Made by a program: the position numbers and the translations under genes. Of a stretch of DNA of 64,000 nucleotides, positions 28,132 through 38,581 are shown piece by piece. Below the pieces are notes generated by a model that was not told the origin of the DNA, searched no databases, and saw only the letters and a program-made list of their open reading frames with translations. The stretch covers positions 992,001 through 1,056,000 of the forward strand of contig NC_015588.1 of the NCBI RefSeq assembly GCF_000215105.1. Direction: 5' to 3'. The stretch's first letter is position 1. Each line of letters opens with the position of its first letter. Origin of the DNA: Isoptericola variabilis 225. GTDB taxonomy: Bacteria; Actinomycetota; Actinomycetes; Actinomycetales; Cellulomonadaceae.

Positions 28132-29826
28132 ATGAACAGGCCAGCACGACCCACACCCGCCGTGTTCTACCCCGCCGCGGGCGCCATCGCCGTCTTCGTC
28201 GTCATCGCCGTCGTGGCGACCGACGCGATGTCCCGCGTCGTCACCACGCTCCAGTCGGAGGTCATCGGCGTCTTCGGCTGGTACTACGTGCTCATCGTCG
28301 CGGGCTTCGTCGTCTTCGCGATCTGGATGGGACTCAGCCGGTACGGCGACATCGTGCTCGGGCCCGACGACGAGGAGGCCGCCTTCAGGCTCCCCGTGTG
28401 GTTCTCGATGCTCTTCGCCACCGGCATGGGCATCGGGCTCGTCTACTTCGGCGTCGCCGAGCCGCTGTCGCACTTCGTGTCGCCCAAGCCCGGCGTCACG
28501 GGGGACGAGCCGTCCCTGGCCCAGGCGGCCATGGGTCAGACCTACCTGCACTGGGGCTTCCACGCCTGGGCGATCTACGTCGTCGTCGGGCTCGCGGTCG
28601 CGTACGCGGTCCACCGCAAGGGACGGCCCGTCTCGATCCGCTGGGCGCTCGAGCCGCTGCTGGGCGACCGGGTCAAGGGCTGGCTCGGCAACCTCATCGA
28701 CGTCGTCGCGATCGTCGGCACGGTCTTCGGCGTGGCGACGTCGCTCGGGCTCGGCGTCCTGCAGATCTCGGCCGGCCTCGGCTACCTCGACGTCGTCGAG
28801 CCCTCGCTCGGGCTGCAGATCGGCCTCATCGCCGCGATCACGGCGATCGCGGCGATCTCGGTCGCCTCGGGCCTCGAGCGCGGCATCAAGTGGCTCTCGA
28901 ACGGCAACATGGTCCTCGCCGCCGTGCTCGCCGCGGCGGTGCTCGTCCTCGGGCCGACCCTGTTCCTCCTGCGCGAGTGGGTCCAGTCCTTCGGCTACTA
29001 CTTCAACAACGTCGTCCGGCTCACGTTCGACACGCTCGCCTTCCGCGGTGAGGAGGGCCTCGCGTGGGAGTCCGGCTGGACGATCTTCTACTGGGGCTGG
29101 TGGATCTCCTGGGCGCCCTTCGTGGGCGTGTTCATCGCCCGGATCTCGCGCGGCCGCTCGGTGCGCGAGTTCGTCCTCGGCACGCTCGTCGTGCCGATGC
29201 TCGTCACGACCGTGTGGTTCGGCGTCTTCGGCGGCGCGGGCCTGCACCAGGAGATGACGCGGCCCGGGTCGATGCTCGACGGCGACGCCGTCAACACCGA
29301 CACCGCGATGTTCCAGCTGTTCGACGCGCTCCCCGGCGGGTCGGTCATGGCCGTCGTGGCGATCGTGCTCGTCGTCGTCTTCTTCGTGACGTCGTCCGAC
29401 TCCGGCTCGTTCGTCGTCGACATGCTCGCCAACGGGGGCAACCCGAACCCGCCCCTGTGGAGCCGCCTGTCCTGGGCGATCCTCGAGGGGCTCGTCGCCA
29501 TCGCCCTGCTCCTCGCGGGCGGCCTCCAGGCGCTGCAGACCGCCGCGATCCTCATCGCGCTGCCCTTCTCGGTCGTGATGATCGCCATGTGCGCGGCCAC
29601 GCTCCGGGCTCTCGGCGACGAGCACCGCGCGATCCTGCGCGCCGAGCGTCGCGCCGCGCGGCGGGAGCTGGAGGAGCGCGTCGCCTCGCGGGTCACGGAG
29701 TCGGTCACCGAGAGCCTCGCGGCGCAGGGAGCCGTGCCGGTCCCGGGGCCGGAGGACGGTGCGGCCGAGGCGTCGCGCCGGCCCGGACGGTTCGGCCGGC
29801 GGGGACGGCCGGGCTCGCCCGGGTAG
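28132..29826 (+). CDS. BCCT family betaine/choline/carnitine transporter
   Basis: This 564-residue membrane protein has about twelve segments. The diagnostic BCCT motif is present: FATGMGIGLVYFGVAEPLSH, followed by WTIFYWGWWISWAPFVGVFI, the Trp-rich segment that binds the trimethylammonium group, and FFVTSSDSGSFVVDM. The charged C-terminal tail (ERRAARRELEERVASRVTES) resembles the osmosensing tails of BetP-type carriers, so Na+-coupled uptake of a compatible solute is likely. The ATG is 7 nt after AAGTCT, a weak -10, and may be leaderless. It stands alone between the importer terminator and typA. Confidence 0.9.
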   Translation: MNRPARPTPAVFYPAAGAIAVFVVIAVVATDAMSRVVTTLQSEVIGVFGWYYVLIVAGFVVFAIWMGLSRYGDIVLGPDDEEAAFRLPVWFSMLFATGMGIGLVYFGVAEPLSHFVSPKPGVTGDEPSLAQAAMGQTYLHWGFHAWAIYVVVGLAVAYAVHRKGRPVSIRWALEPLLGDRVKGWLGNLIDVVAIVGTVFGVATSLGLGVLQISAGLGYLDVVEPSLGLQIGLIAAITAIAAISVASGLERGIKWLSNGNMVLAAVLAAAVLVLGPTLFLLREWVQSFGYYFNNVVRLTFDTLAFRGEEGLAWESGWTIFYWGWWISWAPFVGVFIARISRGRSVREFVLGTLVVPMLVTTVWFGVFGGAGLHQEMTRPGSMLDGDAVNTDTAMFQLFDALPGGSVMAVVAIVLVVVFFVTSSDSGSFVVDMLANGGNPNPPLWSRLSWAILEGLVAIALLLAGGLQALQTAAILIALPFSVVMIAMCAATLRALGDEHRAILRAERRAARRELEERVASRVTESVTESLAAQGAVPVPGPEDGAAEASRRPGRFGRRGRPGSPG

Positions 29827-29829
29827 GAT
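29824..29829 (+). promoter_or_regulatory. -10 element of typA
   Basis: TAGGAT overlaps the TAG stop of the BCCT gene. The predicted leader of about 45 nt contains GGAAAGAGAA, the ribosome site of typA. Confidence 0.55.
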
Positions 29830-29881
29830 AGACCGGCCCCGGGCTCCCGGGAGCCCCATCCCCACGGAAAGAGAACCGTAG

Positions 29882-31792
<1,911 letters not shown>

Positions 31793-31803
31793 CCTTCCGT
31801 TCG

Positions 31804-32898
31804 GTGTCGTCTCCCACCGCCGCGGTCCCGCACGCGCCTGCCGGGGCGCTGCTGGCCGTGCATGCGCACCCTGATGACGAGACGTTGTCGACGGGTGGGC
31901 TGCTGGCCTCGTGGGCGGCGTCGGGTGCGCCGGTGACCGTCGTGACGTGCACGCGGGGGGAGCGGGGCGAGGTCATCGACAGCGCGACCCACCCCACCGG
32001 CGTGGGGCACCTCGAGGGGGACGGACCGGCACTGGCGGCGTACCGCGAGCGGGAGCTCGCCGCCGCGCTGGAGGCGCTCGGCGTTGCCGACCATGTCTTC
32101 CTCGACCGCGTGTCGTCGGTGCTGTCAGAAGCTCAGTGGGCCAGGGGCCACCAGCCTTCTGACACGTCGGAGCGGCTGTCAGAAGGGCGGTGGGACAGAG
32201 CCCACCAGCTTTCTGACACGAGGTACGAGGACTCCGGGATGGCGTGGGTCGCGCCGGGGATCGCCGGGCCGGCGGACGACGCGCCGCCGACGGCGTTCGC
32301 GCGCGTGCCGCTCGACGAGGCGGCCGCGCGGCTCGCGGCCGTCGTGCGCGACCGGCGCCCCGCCGTCGTGGTGACGTACGACGCGGGCGGAGGGTACGGG
32401 CACCCCGACCACGTCCGCGCCCACGAGGTCACGGTGCGCGCGCTCGAGCTCGCGGCCGACCCGGACGCCGCGCTCGGTGGCGAGCCGTGGCGCGTCCCGG
32501 CGCGGTGGGAGGTCGTCGTCCCGGCCGGGCGGCTGCGCGCGGCGCGGCGCGACCTCGCGGACCTCGAGGAGGTGCGCCGGCTCGTCCCGGGGGCCGGGCT
32601 CACGCTGCCCGACCCGGACGAGGCGCTGCCGCCCGTCGCCGTGGCGGACGCCCGCGTCGACGAGCTCGACCGCGCCGGCCGGCTCGTGCGCGTCGACGCC
32701 GCGGCGGTGCTGGGGCGCGTGGCGGACGCCCTGCGCGCCCACGCGACCCAGGTGCAGCACGTGACCGTCCGCGACGGACGGGCCGACGGCTCCGACGTCG
32801 TCGGCTGGTACGCGCTGAGCAACGCCGTGCTCGCGCCGCTGCTCGCGGTCGAGACGTACGCGGTGGTGCCGTTCGCGCAGGTAGGCTCGGCGCGATGA
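31804..32898 (+). CDS. mshB: MshB-like GlcNAc-Ins deacetylase (mycothiol synthesis) with in-frame insert
   Basis: This is a 364-residue protein; mycobacterial MshB has about 300. The LmbE/PIG-L zinc site HAHPDDE is at residues 20-26 (His22, catalytic Asp24, Asp25), and GGYGHPDHVRAHE supplies the third ligand. These fit deacetylation of GlcNAc-inositol, step two of mycothiol synthesis. Residues about 107-138 interrupt the region where MshB proteins normally run straight into RYEDSGMAW: they are encoded by two palindromic DNA elements (see 32123-32218) and contain the repeated peptides LSEAQWARGHQPSDT and LSEGRWDRAHQLSDT, with codons (TCA, GAA, TCT, AGG, AGA, CTT) rare in neighbouring genes. 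Whether the enzyme tolerates the insert is unknown. Confidence 0.85.
   Translation: MSSPTAAVPHAPAGALLAVHAHPDDETLSTGGLLASWAASGAPVTVVTCTRGERGEVIDSATHPTGVGHLEGDGPALAAYRERELAAALEALGVADHVFLDRVSSVLSEAQWARGHQPSDTSERLSEGRWDRAHQLSDTRYEDSGMAWVAPGIAGPADDAPPTAFARVPLDEAAARLAAVVRDRRPAVVVTYDAGGGYGHPDHVRAHEVTVRALELAADPDAALGGEPWRVPARWEVVVPAGRLRAARRDLADLEEVRRLVPGAGLTLPDPDEALPPVAVADARVDELDRAGRLVRVDAAAVLGRVADALRAHATQVQHVTVRDGRADGSDVVGWYALSNAVLAPLLAVETYAVVPFAQVGSAR
32123..32218 (+). repeat. Tandem palindromic elements inserted in frame in mshB
   Basis: Two 42-bp units, 32123-32164 and 32177-32218, are separated by 12 bp. Each starts TGTCAGAAG and ends in its complement (CTTCTGACA, or TTTCTGACA in unit 2), with inner arms GTGG/CCAC or GTGGG/CCCAC. 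The whole is 96 bp, exactly 32 codons, and both units are read in the same frame. The host gene would be homologous to MshB on either side without them. Confidence 0.9.
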
Positions 32899-33308
32899 CC
32901 CCGTCCGGACCGCCCACGCACGCCGCGCCGTCGCGCGGCCGCGCCGTCGTCGTCCACGTCCTCCTCGCCGTCGGGCTCGGCGTCGTCGCCGGCGTGCTCG
33001 GGACGGTGACGCACCGGACCACGTGGCTCGACCTGCCCGTGGGGATCGTGCTCGCGTTCGCGCTCACGGCGTCGACCGGCGTCGTGTGCCGGGCGTGGTC
33101 CGGGCTCGGTGCGCTGCTCGGCTGCGGCGCCGGGTGGCTGCTCGCGGTGCAGGTGCTCGCGGTCTCGGGGCCGGGCGGCGACGTGCTCGTCCCGGCCCAG
33201 CCGATCGGGTTGTGGTGGACCTACGGTGGCCTCGTCGTCCTGGCCGTCGTCGCGTTCCTGCCGCGCTCGTGGTTCTCGGACCGGCCCGTGCGTCGTCGGG
33301 TCCTGTGA
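32895..33308 (+). CDS. Small conserved membrane protein (DUF6113 type)
   Basis: This 137-residue protein has about four membrane segments: VVHVLLAVGLGVVAGVLG, WLDLPVGIVLAFALTAS, a Gly/Leu-rich third and LWWTYGGLVVLAVVAFL. The end is basic (PVRRRVL). It overlaps the mshB stop in ATGA and such genes sit behind mshB in many actinobacteria. TAGGCT (32882-32887), inside the end of mshB, is 7 nt before the ATG, so it may also have its own leaderless promoter. The function is unknown. Confidence 0.78.
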   Translation: MTPSGPPTHAAPSRGRAVVVHVLLAVGLGVVAGVLGTVTHRTTWLDLPVGIVLAFALTASTGVVCRAWSGLGALLGCGAGWLLAVQVLAVSGPGGDVLVPAQPIGLWWTYGGLVVLAVVAFLPRSWFSDRPVRRRVL

Positions 33309-33321
33309 CGACCCTGTGGAC

Positions 33322-33342
33322 GCCGCCCCGTTTGCGGCTTTT
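33322..33342 (+). terminator. Rho-independent terminator after mshB-DUF6113
   Basis: GCCGC (33322-33326) pairs with GCGGC (33334-33338) and is followed by TTTT, one of the few hairpins in this window with a T-run. It lies 13 nt after the stop. Confidence 0.6.
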
Positions 33343-33380
33343 CACCCGCTCCTGAGACGCCGCGTCACGCCCTGCGCGAG

Positions 33381-33386
33381 TAGGAT
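33381..33386 (+). promoter_or_regulatory. -10 element of the vanW gene
   Basis: TAGGAT, with a leader of about 70 nt to the ATG at 33464. No clear -35 is visible. Nothing else is recognised in the 155-nt gap apart from the upstream terminator. Confidence 0.5.
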
Positions 33387-33463
33387 CCAGGGGATACGGA
33401 CGTCCCCGCACGGCTCACCCCTGCGATCGTCCTCCTGCAGTCCTACCCGCACGGAGCGTGTCG

Positions 33464-35446
33464 ATGGGCCATCCGACCGAGCGTGAGCCCGCGCCCGATC
33501 AGACCACCCCCGAGCCGGGGTCGACGCACCCCGACCCGGCTGCCGACGCACCGTACGAGCCCCAGGTCCGCGCCTACGAGCTGCGCAGGCTCGGCACCGT
33601 GTCCGCCCCGCGGACCGGTCCGCCGCAGGGCGACCCGACCCAGGTGCTCCCCGTCGTGAGCGTGCCCGGCCCGGGGGCGCCCGCATCGCCCGCGTCCGCC
33701 GCGTCGGCGCCGCCCGCGCCGCCCGCGGGCGGCGGGTCGCCGATCGCCGGCCTCGAGGGCGACGGCGCGCCGAGCCGGCTGCCCAAGGTCGCGGCGTGGA
33801 CGGGGCTGGGCCTCGTCGTCGGCGCCGGCCTGTACGTCGGCGCGCAGTGGCTCGTGTCGGACAAGGTCCCCCAGGACACCACCGTGGCGGGCGTCGAGAT
33901 CGGCGGCATGACGGCGCCGGACGCCGTCGCGGCGCTCGAGCGCGGCCTCGGGCCGCGCGCCGCCGAGCCGATCACGCTCACCGCGGGCGACGCGTCGAGC
34001 ACGGTCGACCCCGCCGACGCCGGTCTCGCGTTCGACGCGCAGGGCACGGTCGCGGACCTCACGGGCTTCTCGCTCAGCCCGGCCCGGCTGTGGGACCACC
34101 TCGTGGGCGCGGAGGAGGTGCCTCCCGCCGTCGAGGTCTCGCGCGGCACGCTCGACGCGACGCTCGAGGGCGTCGCCGAGTCGCTGCGCGCGGAGCCGGT
34201 CGACGGCACGGTCACGTTCGCCGACGGCGAGCCCGTCGCCACGCCCTCCGAGGACGGCACCGAGGTCGTCGTCGAGGAGGCCGCCGACGCCGTCACGTCG
34301 AGCTGGCTGGTGCGGCCCGGCCCCGTCGAGCTGCCGACGCGGCCCGTGCCGCCGCAGGTCGACCAGGGTGCGACCGACGCCGCGCTCGCGCAGGCCGAGA
34401 AGATCGTGTCCGCGCCGGTGCGCGTGAGCGTGGGGGGCCAGAACCCGGAGCTGCCCGAGCGGGTCCTCGCCGAGGCGACCTCGTTCGTCCCGGCCGACGG
34501 CGCGCTCGAGCCGCAGTTCGACGGCGACCTGCTCACCACCGCGATCGTCGACCGCACGAACGACCTCCTGTCCGAGCCGGACGACGCCCACTTCGAGTTC
34601 TCGGGCGGCAAGCCCGTGATCGTCGGCGGCGAGCCCGGCACCACGCTCGACCCGGAGGAGGTGTCGCAGGCCGTCGGCGCGGCGGCGCTCGGCGACGAGC
34701 GGGCCACCGAGGTCGCGACCGTCCAGAAGGACCCGGAGACCACCCGCCAGGCGCTCGAGGAGCTCGGCGTCAAGGAGGTCGTCGCCTCCTTCTCGACCCC
34801 GTTGACCAGCGAGCCGATCCGCACGAAGAACCTCGTGCGCGGTGCCCAGCTCGTGACGGGCACGCTCGTCGAGCCGGGGGAGACGTTCTCCCTGCTCGAG
34901 GCGCTCTCGCCGATCACGCTCGAGAACGGGTACTTCGCCGCGGGCGTGGTCTCCAACGGCGTGCACACCGAGGGTGTCGGCGGCGGGCTCTCCCAGATGG
35001 CGACGACGGTCTACAACGCCGGCTACTTCGCGGGCTTCGACGACGTCGAGCACCGGCCGCACAGCTACTGGTTCTCGCGGTACCCGGCCGGGCGCGAGGC
35101 GACCATCTACGTCGGCGCGCTCGACGTGAAGTTCCGCAACGACACCCCGTACGGCGCGCTCATGCAGTCGTGGGTCTCGGGCGGCCAGGTGCACGTCGCG
35201 ATCTGGTCGACGAAGTACTACGAGGTGCGCACGTCCGACAGCGGCAAGCGCGACGTCGTCCCGACCACGACCGTCCACAGGTCGGAGCCGGACTGCGAGC
35301 CGTACCCCGCGGGCAACGACGGCTTCTCGATCACCAACTACCGCAAGGTCTACCGCGACGGCGAGCTGGTCAAGGACGAGTCCTACTCCTGGACGTACAA
35401 GCCGGACAACGGCATCGTCTGCGATGCTCCGGAGAGCCAGGGCTAG
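33464..35446 (+). CDS. VanW family protein with peptidoglycan-binding-like domains
   Basis: This is a 660-residue protein. An Ala/Pro-rich cytoplasmic part of about 105 residues precedes one membrane helix (VAAWTGLGLVVGAGLYVGAQ). Outside are two PG_binding_4-like repeats (VPQDTTVAGVEIGGMTAPDA starts the first) and then a VanW domain: SFSTPLTSEPIRTKNLVRGA, GETFSLLEALSPIT, GGGLSQMATTVYNAGYFAGF and the HRPHSYWFSRYPAGREATIY core. VanW proteins occur in and beside glycopeptide-resistance clusters, but their activity is unknown; an envelope role is likely. ATG 33464 is preferred because GGAG is 7 nt upstream; GTG 33458 is the alternative. Confidence 0.88.
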   Translation: MGHPTEREPAPDQTTPEPGSTHPDPAADAPYEPQVRAYELRRLGTVSAPRTGPPQGDPTQVLPVVSVPGPGAPASPASAASAPPAPPAGGGSPIAGLEGDGAPSRLPKVAAWTGLGLVVGAGLYVGAQWLVSDKVPQDTTVAGVEIGGMTAPDAVAALERGLGPRAAEPITLTAGDASSTVDPADAGLAFDAQGTVADLTGFSLSPARLWDHLVGAEEVPPAVEVSRGTLDATLEGVAESLRAEPVDGTVTFADGEPVATPSEDGTEVVVEEAADAVTSSWLVRPGPVELPTRPVPPQVDQGATDAALAQAEKIVSAPVRVSVGGQNPELPERVLAEATSFVPADGALEPQFDGDLLTTAIVDRTNDLLSEPDDAHFEFSGGKPVIVGGEPGTTLDPEEVSQAVGAAALGDERATEVATVQKDPETTRQALEELGVKEVVASFSTPLTSEPIRTKNLVRGAQLVTGTLVEPGETFSLLEALSPITLENGYFAAGVVSNGVHTEGVGGGLSQMATTVYNAGYFAGFDDVEHRPHSYWFSRYPAGREATIYVGALDVKFRNDTPYGALMQSWVSGGQVHVAIWSTKYYEVRTSDSGKRDVVPTTTVHRSEPDCEPYPAGNDGFSITNYRKVYRDGELVKDESYSWTYKPDNGIVCDAPESQG

Positions 35447-35461
35447 GACACGGGAGGGCTG

Positions 35462-36352
35462 ATGCTCGGACGGACCGAGGGGGAGTCGCCCGCGCACGCG
35501 GCGCTCGCGGCGCGCACGGCGGGGTGGTCCGGCGTCGCGGAGGGGTCCGCGGTCGCCTCGGCCGTGCCGGACGAGTCGCGCGAGCTGCTCGACCTCGGCA
35601 CGACGGCGGACACGCTCGCCACGGTCGCGAGCATCGCCGACCTCGCGGCCGTCGTGCACCTGGGCCACCCGGAGCAGCCGTCGCCGGTGCTCGAGGAGGC
35701 GCTGCTCGCGGGCGCGTCGTCGCTCATCGTCACGGCCGCGGTCGCGGTCCCGTCCCGGTGGGTGTGGGTCGGCCCGCCGGACGCCGCGGGCGGCCAGGTC
35801 GTCATCGACGAGGCGGGCATGCGGGACTGCCGCGACGCGCTGCGGACCATGGGCGTCAGCCCGCGGCTGGTGCCGACGCGCACGCCGCTCGACGAGCGCG
35901 CCGCGATCGCCGGGCCCGCGGGCTCGCTCGTCGTCGAGCGCGACCGCGTGCCGGCCGGCTGGGTCGAGCTGCCGGGCAGCGAGCGCCTCGGGCAGCACCG
36001 CCCGCTCTGGTACGGCCTGCTCGAGGCGCGCGACGCGTGGCCGCGGTTCGACGATCCGGCGCAGGTCTGGCTGGCGTTCGGCCCGTACGACGACCACCGC
36101 GGCTCGCTGCACCCCACGCTCGCCGTGCTCTCCGACGCGGGCATCGACCTGCAGCACCTGCGCAGCCACCCGTCGAGCCTGGGGCCGCACGTGTTCTTCA
36201 CCTCGTTCCGGTGCCCCGACGTCGGCGTGCTCGACGGCCTCGTCGCGGAGCTGGACGCGCGGCGGGTCGCGCACCGCACGCTCGCCGTCCTGCCGGGCGA
36301 CGCGTTCGTCCCCGGGCCCGAGCCGCTCGTGCCGGGGTGGGCGCGGTCGTGA
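35462..36352 (+). CDS. ACT-domain protein, possibly a degenerate prephenate dehydratase paralogue
   Basis: This is a 296-residue protein. Residues about 200-285 fit an ACT domain (beta-alpha-beta-beta-alpha-beta): VWLAFGPYDDHRGSLHPTLA, SDAGIDLQHLRSHPS (compare the ESRPS motif of PheA) and PHVFFTSF. The first two thirds could be aligned only loosely with a prephenate dehydratase domain and lack its TRF and IENS motifs. It shares GTGA with pheA directly downstream, so a partner or regulatory subunit of PheA is a reasonable guess. I know no named family for it. Confidence 0.6.
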   Translation: MLGRTEGESPAHAALAARTAGWSGVAEGSAVASAVPDESRELLDLGTTADTLATVASIADLAAVVHLGHPEQPSPVLEEALLAGASSLIVTAAVAVPSRWVWVGPPDAAGGQVVIDEAGMRDCRDALRTMGVSPRLVPTRTPLDERAAIAGPAGSLVVERDRVPAGWVELPGSERLGQHRPLWYGLLEARDAWPRFDDPAQVWLAFGPYDDHRGSLHPTLAVLSDAGIDLQHLRSHPSSLGPHVFFTSFRCPDVGVLDGLVAELDARRVAHRTLAVLPGDAFVPGPEPLVPGWARS

Positions 36353-37296
36353 GCAGGGACGCCGTCGCGTTCCTCGGCCCCGAGGGCACGTTCACGCACC
36401 AGGCGGTGCTGACGTGGGCGCGCCGCGAGGGGCGCGAGGTCGGGGCAGAGCCGCTCGCGTCGGTCGGCGCGGTGCACGACGCCGTCGCCGCCGGCGCCTC
36501 GGCGTGGGGCGTCGTGGCGATCGAGAGCTCGGTCGAGGGCTACGTCGTCCCGTCGCTCGACGCGCTCGTCGGGAGCCCCGACGTCGTCGCGGTCGACGAG
36601 GTCGTGCTCGACGTCTCGTTCGACGCGTTCGTGCTGCCGGGCCACGGCGAGCTGCGCGAGGCCACCGCCCACCCGCACGGGCTCGCGCAGTGCTCGCGCT
36701 TCGTCGCCGAGCGGGGCCTCGTGCCGGTGCCCGCGTCGTCGAACGCCGCGGCGTGCCGCGACGTCACGCCCGCGCAGGTGGCGCTCGGCCCCTCGCTGTG
36801 CGGGGAGCTGTACGGGCTGGAGACGCTCGCCACGGCCGTCGAGGACTACCGCGGGGCACGCACCCGGTTCCTCGTGCTGCGCCGGCGCGACGACGCGCCG
36901 GCCGTGCTCGCGGCCCGCCGCGACCGCGGCGCGGACGCGTGGCGCACGATGCTCGCGATCACGCCCGTCGTCACCGGGCCAGGCGTCCTCGCGCGCATCA
37001 CGGCCGCGTTCGGCGAGCGCCGCGTCAACATGTCGAGCCTCGTCACCCGCCCGCTCAAGGCCCGCGAGGGCCAGTACGTGTTCGTCGTGACGCTCGACGC
37101 CGCGCCGTGGGCGCCCGACGTCCGCTCGCTGGCCCGCGACCTCCTCGCGGCGGGCGACTCGCTCAAGGTGCTCGGCGCGTACCCCGCGGGGGAGCACGAA
37201 GGCGGGCTCGACGGCGTCCTGCCCGACCACGTGCCGACCGGCAGCGTGCGGGCGTCCGACGACGCCGCTGCCCTCGCGCGAGGCCTGCTGTGGTGA
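36349..37296 (+). CDS. pheA: Prephenate dehydratase
   Basis: This is a 315-residue protein. FLGPEGTFTHQAVL opens the dehydratase domain; ELYGLETLATAVEDYRGART and TRFLVL end it, including the catalytic Thr of TRF. Two usual motifs are altered: IESSVEG instead of IENSxxG and AHPHGLAQC instead of SHPQxxxQC. The C-terminal ACT domain (ITPVVTGPGVLARITAAF, then VNMSSLVTRPLKAREGQYVF) lacks the GALV and ESRP phenylalanine-site motifs. It makes phenylpyruvate for phenylalanine synthesis. It overlaps both neighbours by 4 nt (GTGA), forming an ACT-pheA-tyrA operon. Confidence 0.9.
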   Translation: MSRDAVAFLGPEGTFTHQAVLTWARREGREVGAEPLASVGAVHDAVAAGASAWGVVAIESSVEGYVVPSLDALVGSPDVVAVDEVVLDVSFDAFVLPGHGELREATAHPHGLAQCSRFVAERGLVPVPASSNAAACRDVTPAQVALGPSLCGELYGLETLATAVEDYRGARTRFLVLRRRDDAPAVLAARRDRGADAWRTMLAITPVVTGPGVLARITAAFGERRVNMSSLVTRPLKAREGQYVFVVTLDAAPWAPDVRSLARDLLAAGDSLKVLGAYPAGEHEGGLDGVLPDHVPTGSVRASDDAAALARGLLW

Positions 37297-38276
37297 CCGC
37301 CGGCCCCCCGCCGCGGGTCGGCGTCGTGGGCCTGGGCCTCATCGGCGGGTCGCTCGCCCGGCTGCTCGTCGCGCGCGGGATCGACGTCGTCGCGACGGAC
37401 GTCGCGCCCGGCTCGCGCGCGGCCGCGCGGGACGCGGGGCTGACGGTGGCCGACGACGTCGCGGGCGCGGTCGCCGGGCGCGACCTCGTCGTCCTCGCCG
37501 TGCCGCTGCTCGCCATGCGCGCCGTCGCCGCCGAGGTCGCCCGCCACCTCGACCCGGGCGCGACCGTGACCGACGTCGGCAGCGTCAAGGGCCCGGTCCG
37601 GGCCGCGGTCTCGGACGCGGGCGCGGGGGACCGCTACGTCGGTGCGCACCCCATGGCGGGCACCGAGCGCAGCGGCTTCGTCTCGTCCGACGCGGGCCTC
37701 CTCGACGGCGTGCCCTGGGCCGTGACCGTCGACGCCCGCACCGACCCGGCCCGCCTCGCGGCGGTGCTCGGCCTGGTCACCGGACCGCTCGCGGGCACGG
37801 CCGCCGTGCTCACCGACGACTGCCACGACGAGGTCGCGGCGCTCGTGAGCCACGTGCCGCACGTCGTCGCGACCCAGCTGCTCAACGCCGTCGCGGGCGC
37901 GCCGGTGCGCGACGTCGCGCTCGGCCTCGCGGCCGGGAGCTTCCGCGACGGGACGCGCGTCGCGTTCACCGACCCGGCGCGGACCGAGGCGATGGTGACC
38001 GAGAACGCGGCCTGGGTCGCGCCGGCGCTGCGCAAGGTCGCGCGTGACCTCGAGGCCGTGGTCGAGGCGCTCGAGGCCAACGCGTCGGTGCACGAGTTCT
38101 TCCACGCCGCCGACGACGTGCGGGGCACGTGGCTGCCGGGCCGGCGCGCCGCGCGCACCGGCGACGTCGAGCGCGTGCCGCTCGAGGGCGACTGGCCCGC
38201 GGCGCTCGTCGACCGCTGCGCCGCCGGCGCCGTCGTCGTGCGCCTCACCGCCACGCACGCCGAGGTGGCGCGCTAG
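37293..38276 (+). CDS. tyrA: Prephenate dehydrogenase
   Basis: This is a 327-residue protein. The NAD-binding loop is [17 protein letters not shown] near residue 10. DVGSVKGPVRAAV and YVGAHPMAGTERSGF are the substrate-site motifs typical of TyrA, and LTDDCHDEVAALVSHVPHVV contains the conserved His and Ser. It converts prephenate to 4-hydroxyphenylpyruvate for tyrosine. The GTG overlaps the pheA stop (another GTG lies 3 nt upstream). Its TAG is shared, in the palindrome CTAG, with the stop of the convergent small gene. Confidence 0.94.
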   Translation: MTAGPPPRVGVVGLGLIGGSLARLLVARGIDVVATDVAPGSRAAARDAGLTVADDVAGAVAGRDLVVLAVPLLAMRAVAAEVARHLDPGATVTDVGSVKGPVRAAVSDAGAGDRYVGAHPMAGTERSGFVSSDAGLLDGVPWAVTVDARTDPARLAAVLGLVTGPLAGTAAVLTDDCHDEVAALVSHVPHVVATQLLNAVAGAPVRDVALGLAAGSFRDGTRVAFTDPARTEAMVTENAAWVAPALRKVARDLEAVVEALEANASVHEFFHAADDVRGTWLPGRRAARTGDVERVPLEGDWPAALVDRCAAGAVVVRLTATHAEVAR

Positions 38277-38575
38277 CCCTCGCGGGCGTCCGCGCGGCCG
38301 GCGGGCCGCTCGCGCCGCGGCGGGATGCGCTTGGCCGCGACGACGTCGTCCGCCGCGACGACGACCTCGCGCGGCTCGGACCGCGGGGCGTCCGTGCGCA
38401 GCCGCAGCCCGCCGTCGTCGGCCGCCAGCACGACGGCGATGACGTCGGTCCAGCGCCGGTGCTCGGGATCGGCCGACCGCTCCTGCGGCGACAGCCGCCG
38501 TCGCACCACGACCCGCGTCCCGGCCGGCCAGTCTCGCCAGACGGACGATGGGACGGGTGCGTGCGGATCATCCAC
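38273..38575 (-). CDS. Small protein resembling the N-terminal domain of Rv0428c-type GNATs
   Basis: This 100-residue soluble protein contains WRDWPAGTRVVVRRRLSP, then WTDVIAVVLAADDGGLRLRT and VVVAADDVVAAKRIPP. This layout matches the small beta-barrel module that precedes the acetyltransferase in some actinobacterial GNATs (as I recall, Rv0428c), here without a GNAT domain. The GTG start is 7 nt after TAGTAT on this strand, a near-ideal leaderless promoter. It is convergent with tyrA and shares its stop palindrome. The function is unknown. Confidence 0.72.
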   Translation of the reverse strand: MDDPHAPVPSSVWRDWPAGTRVVVRRRLSPQERSADPEHRRWTDVIAVVLAADDGGLRLRTDAPRSEPREVVVAADDVVAAKRIPPRRERPAGRADAREG

Positions 38576-38581
38576 GTGGGC

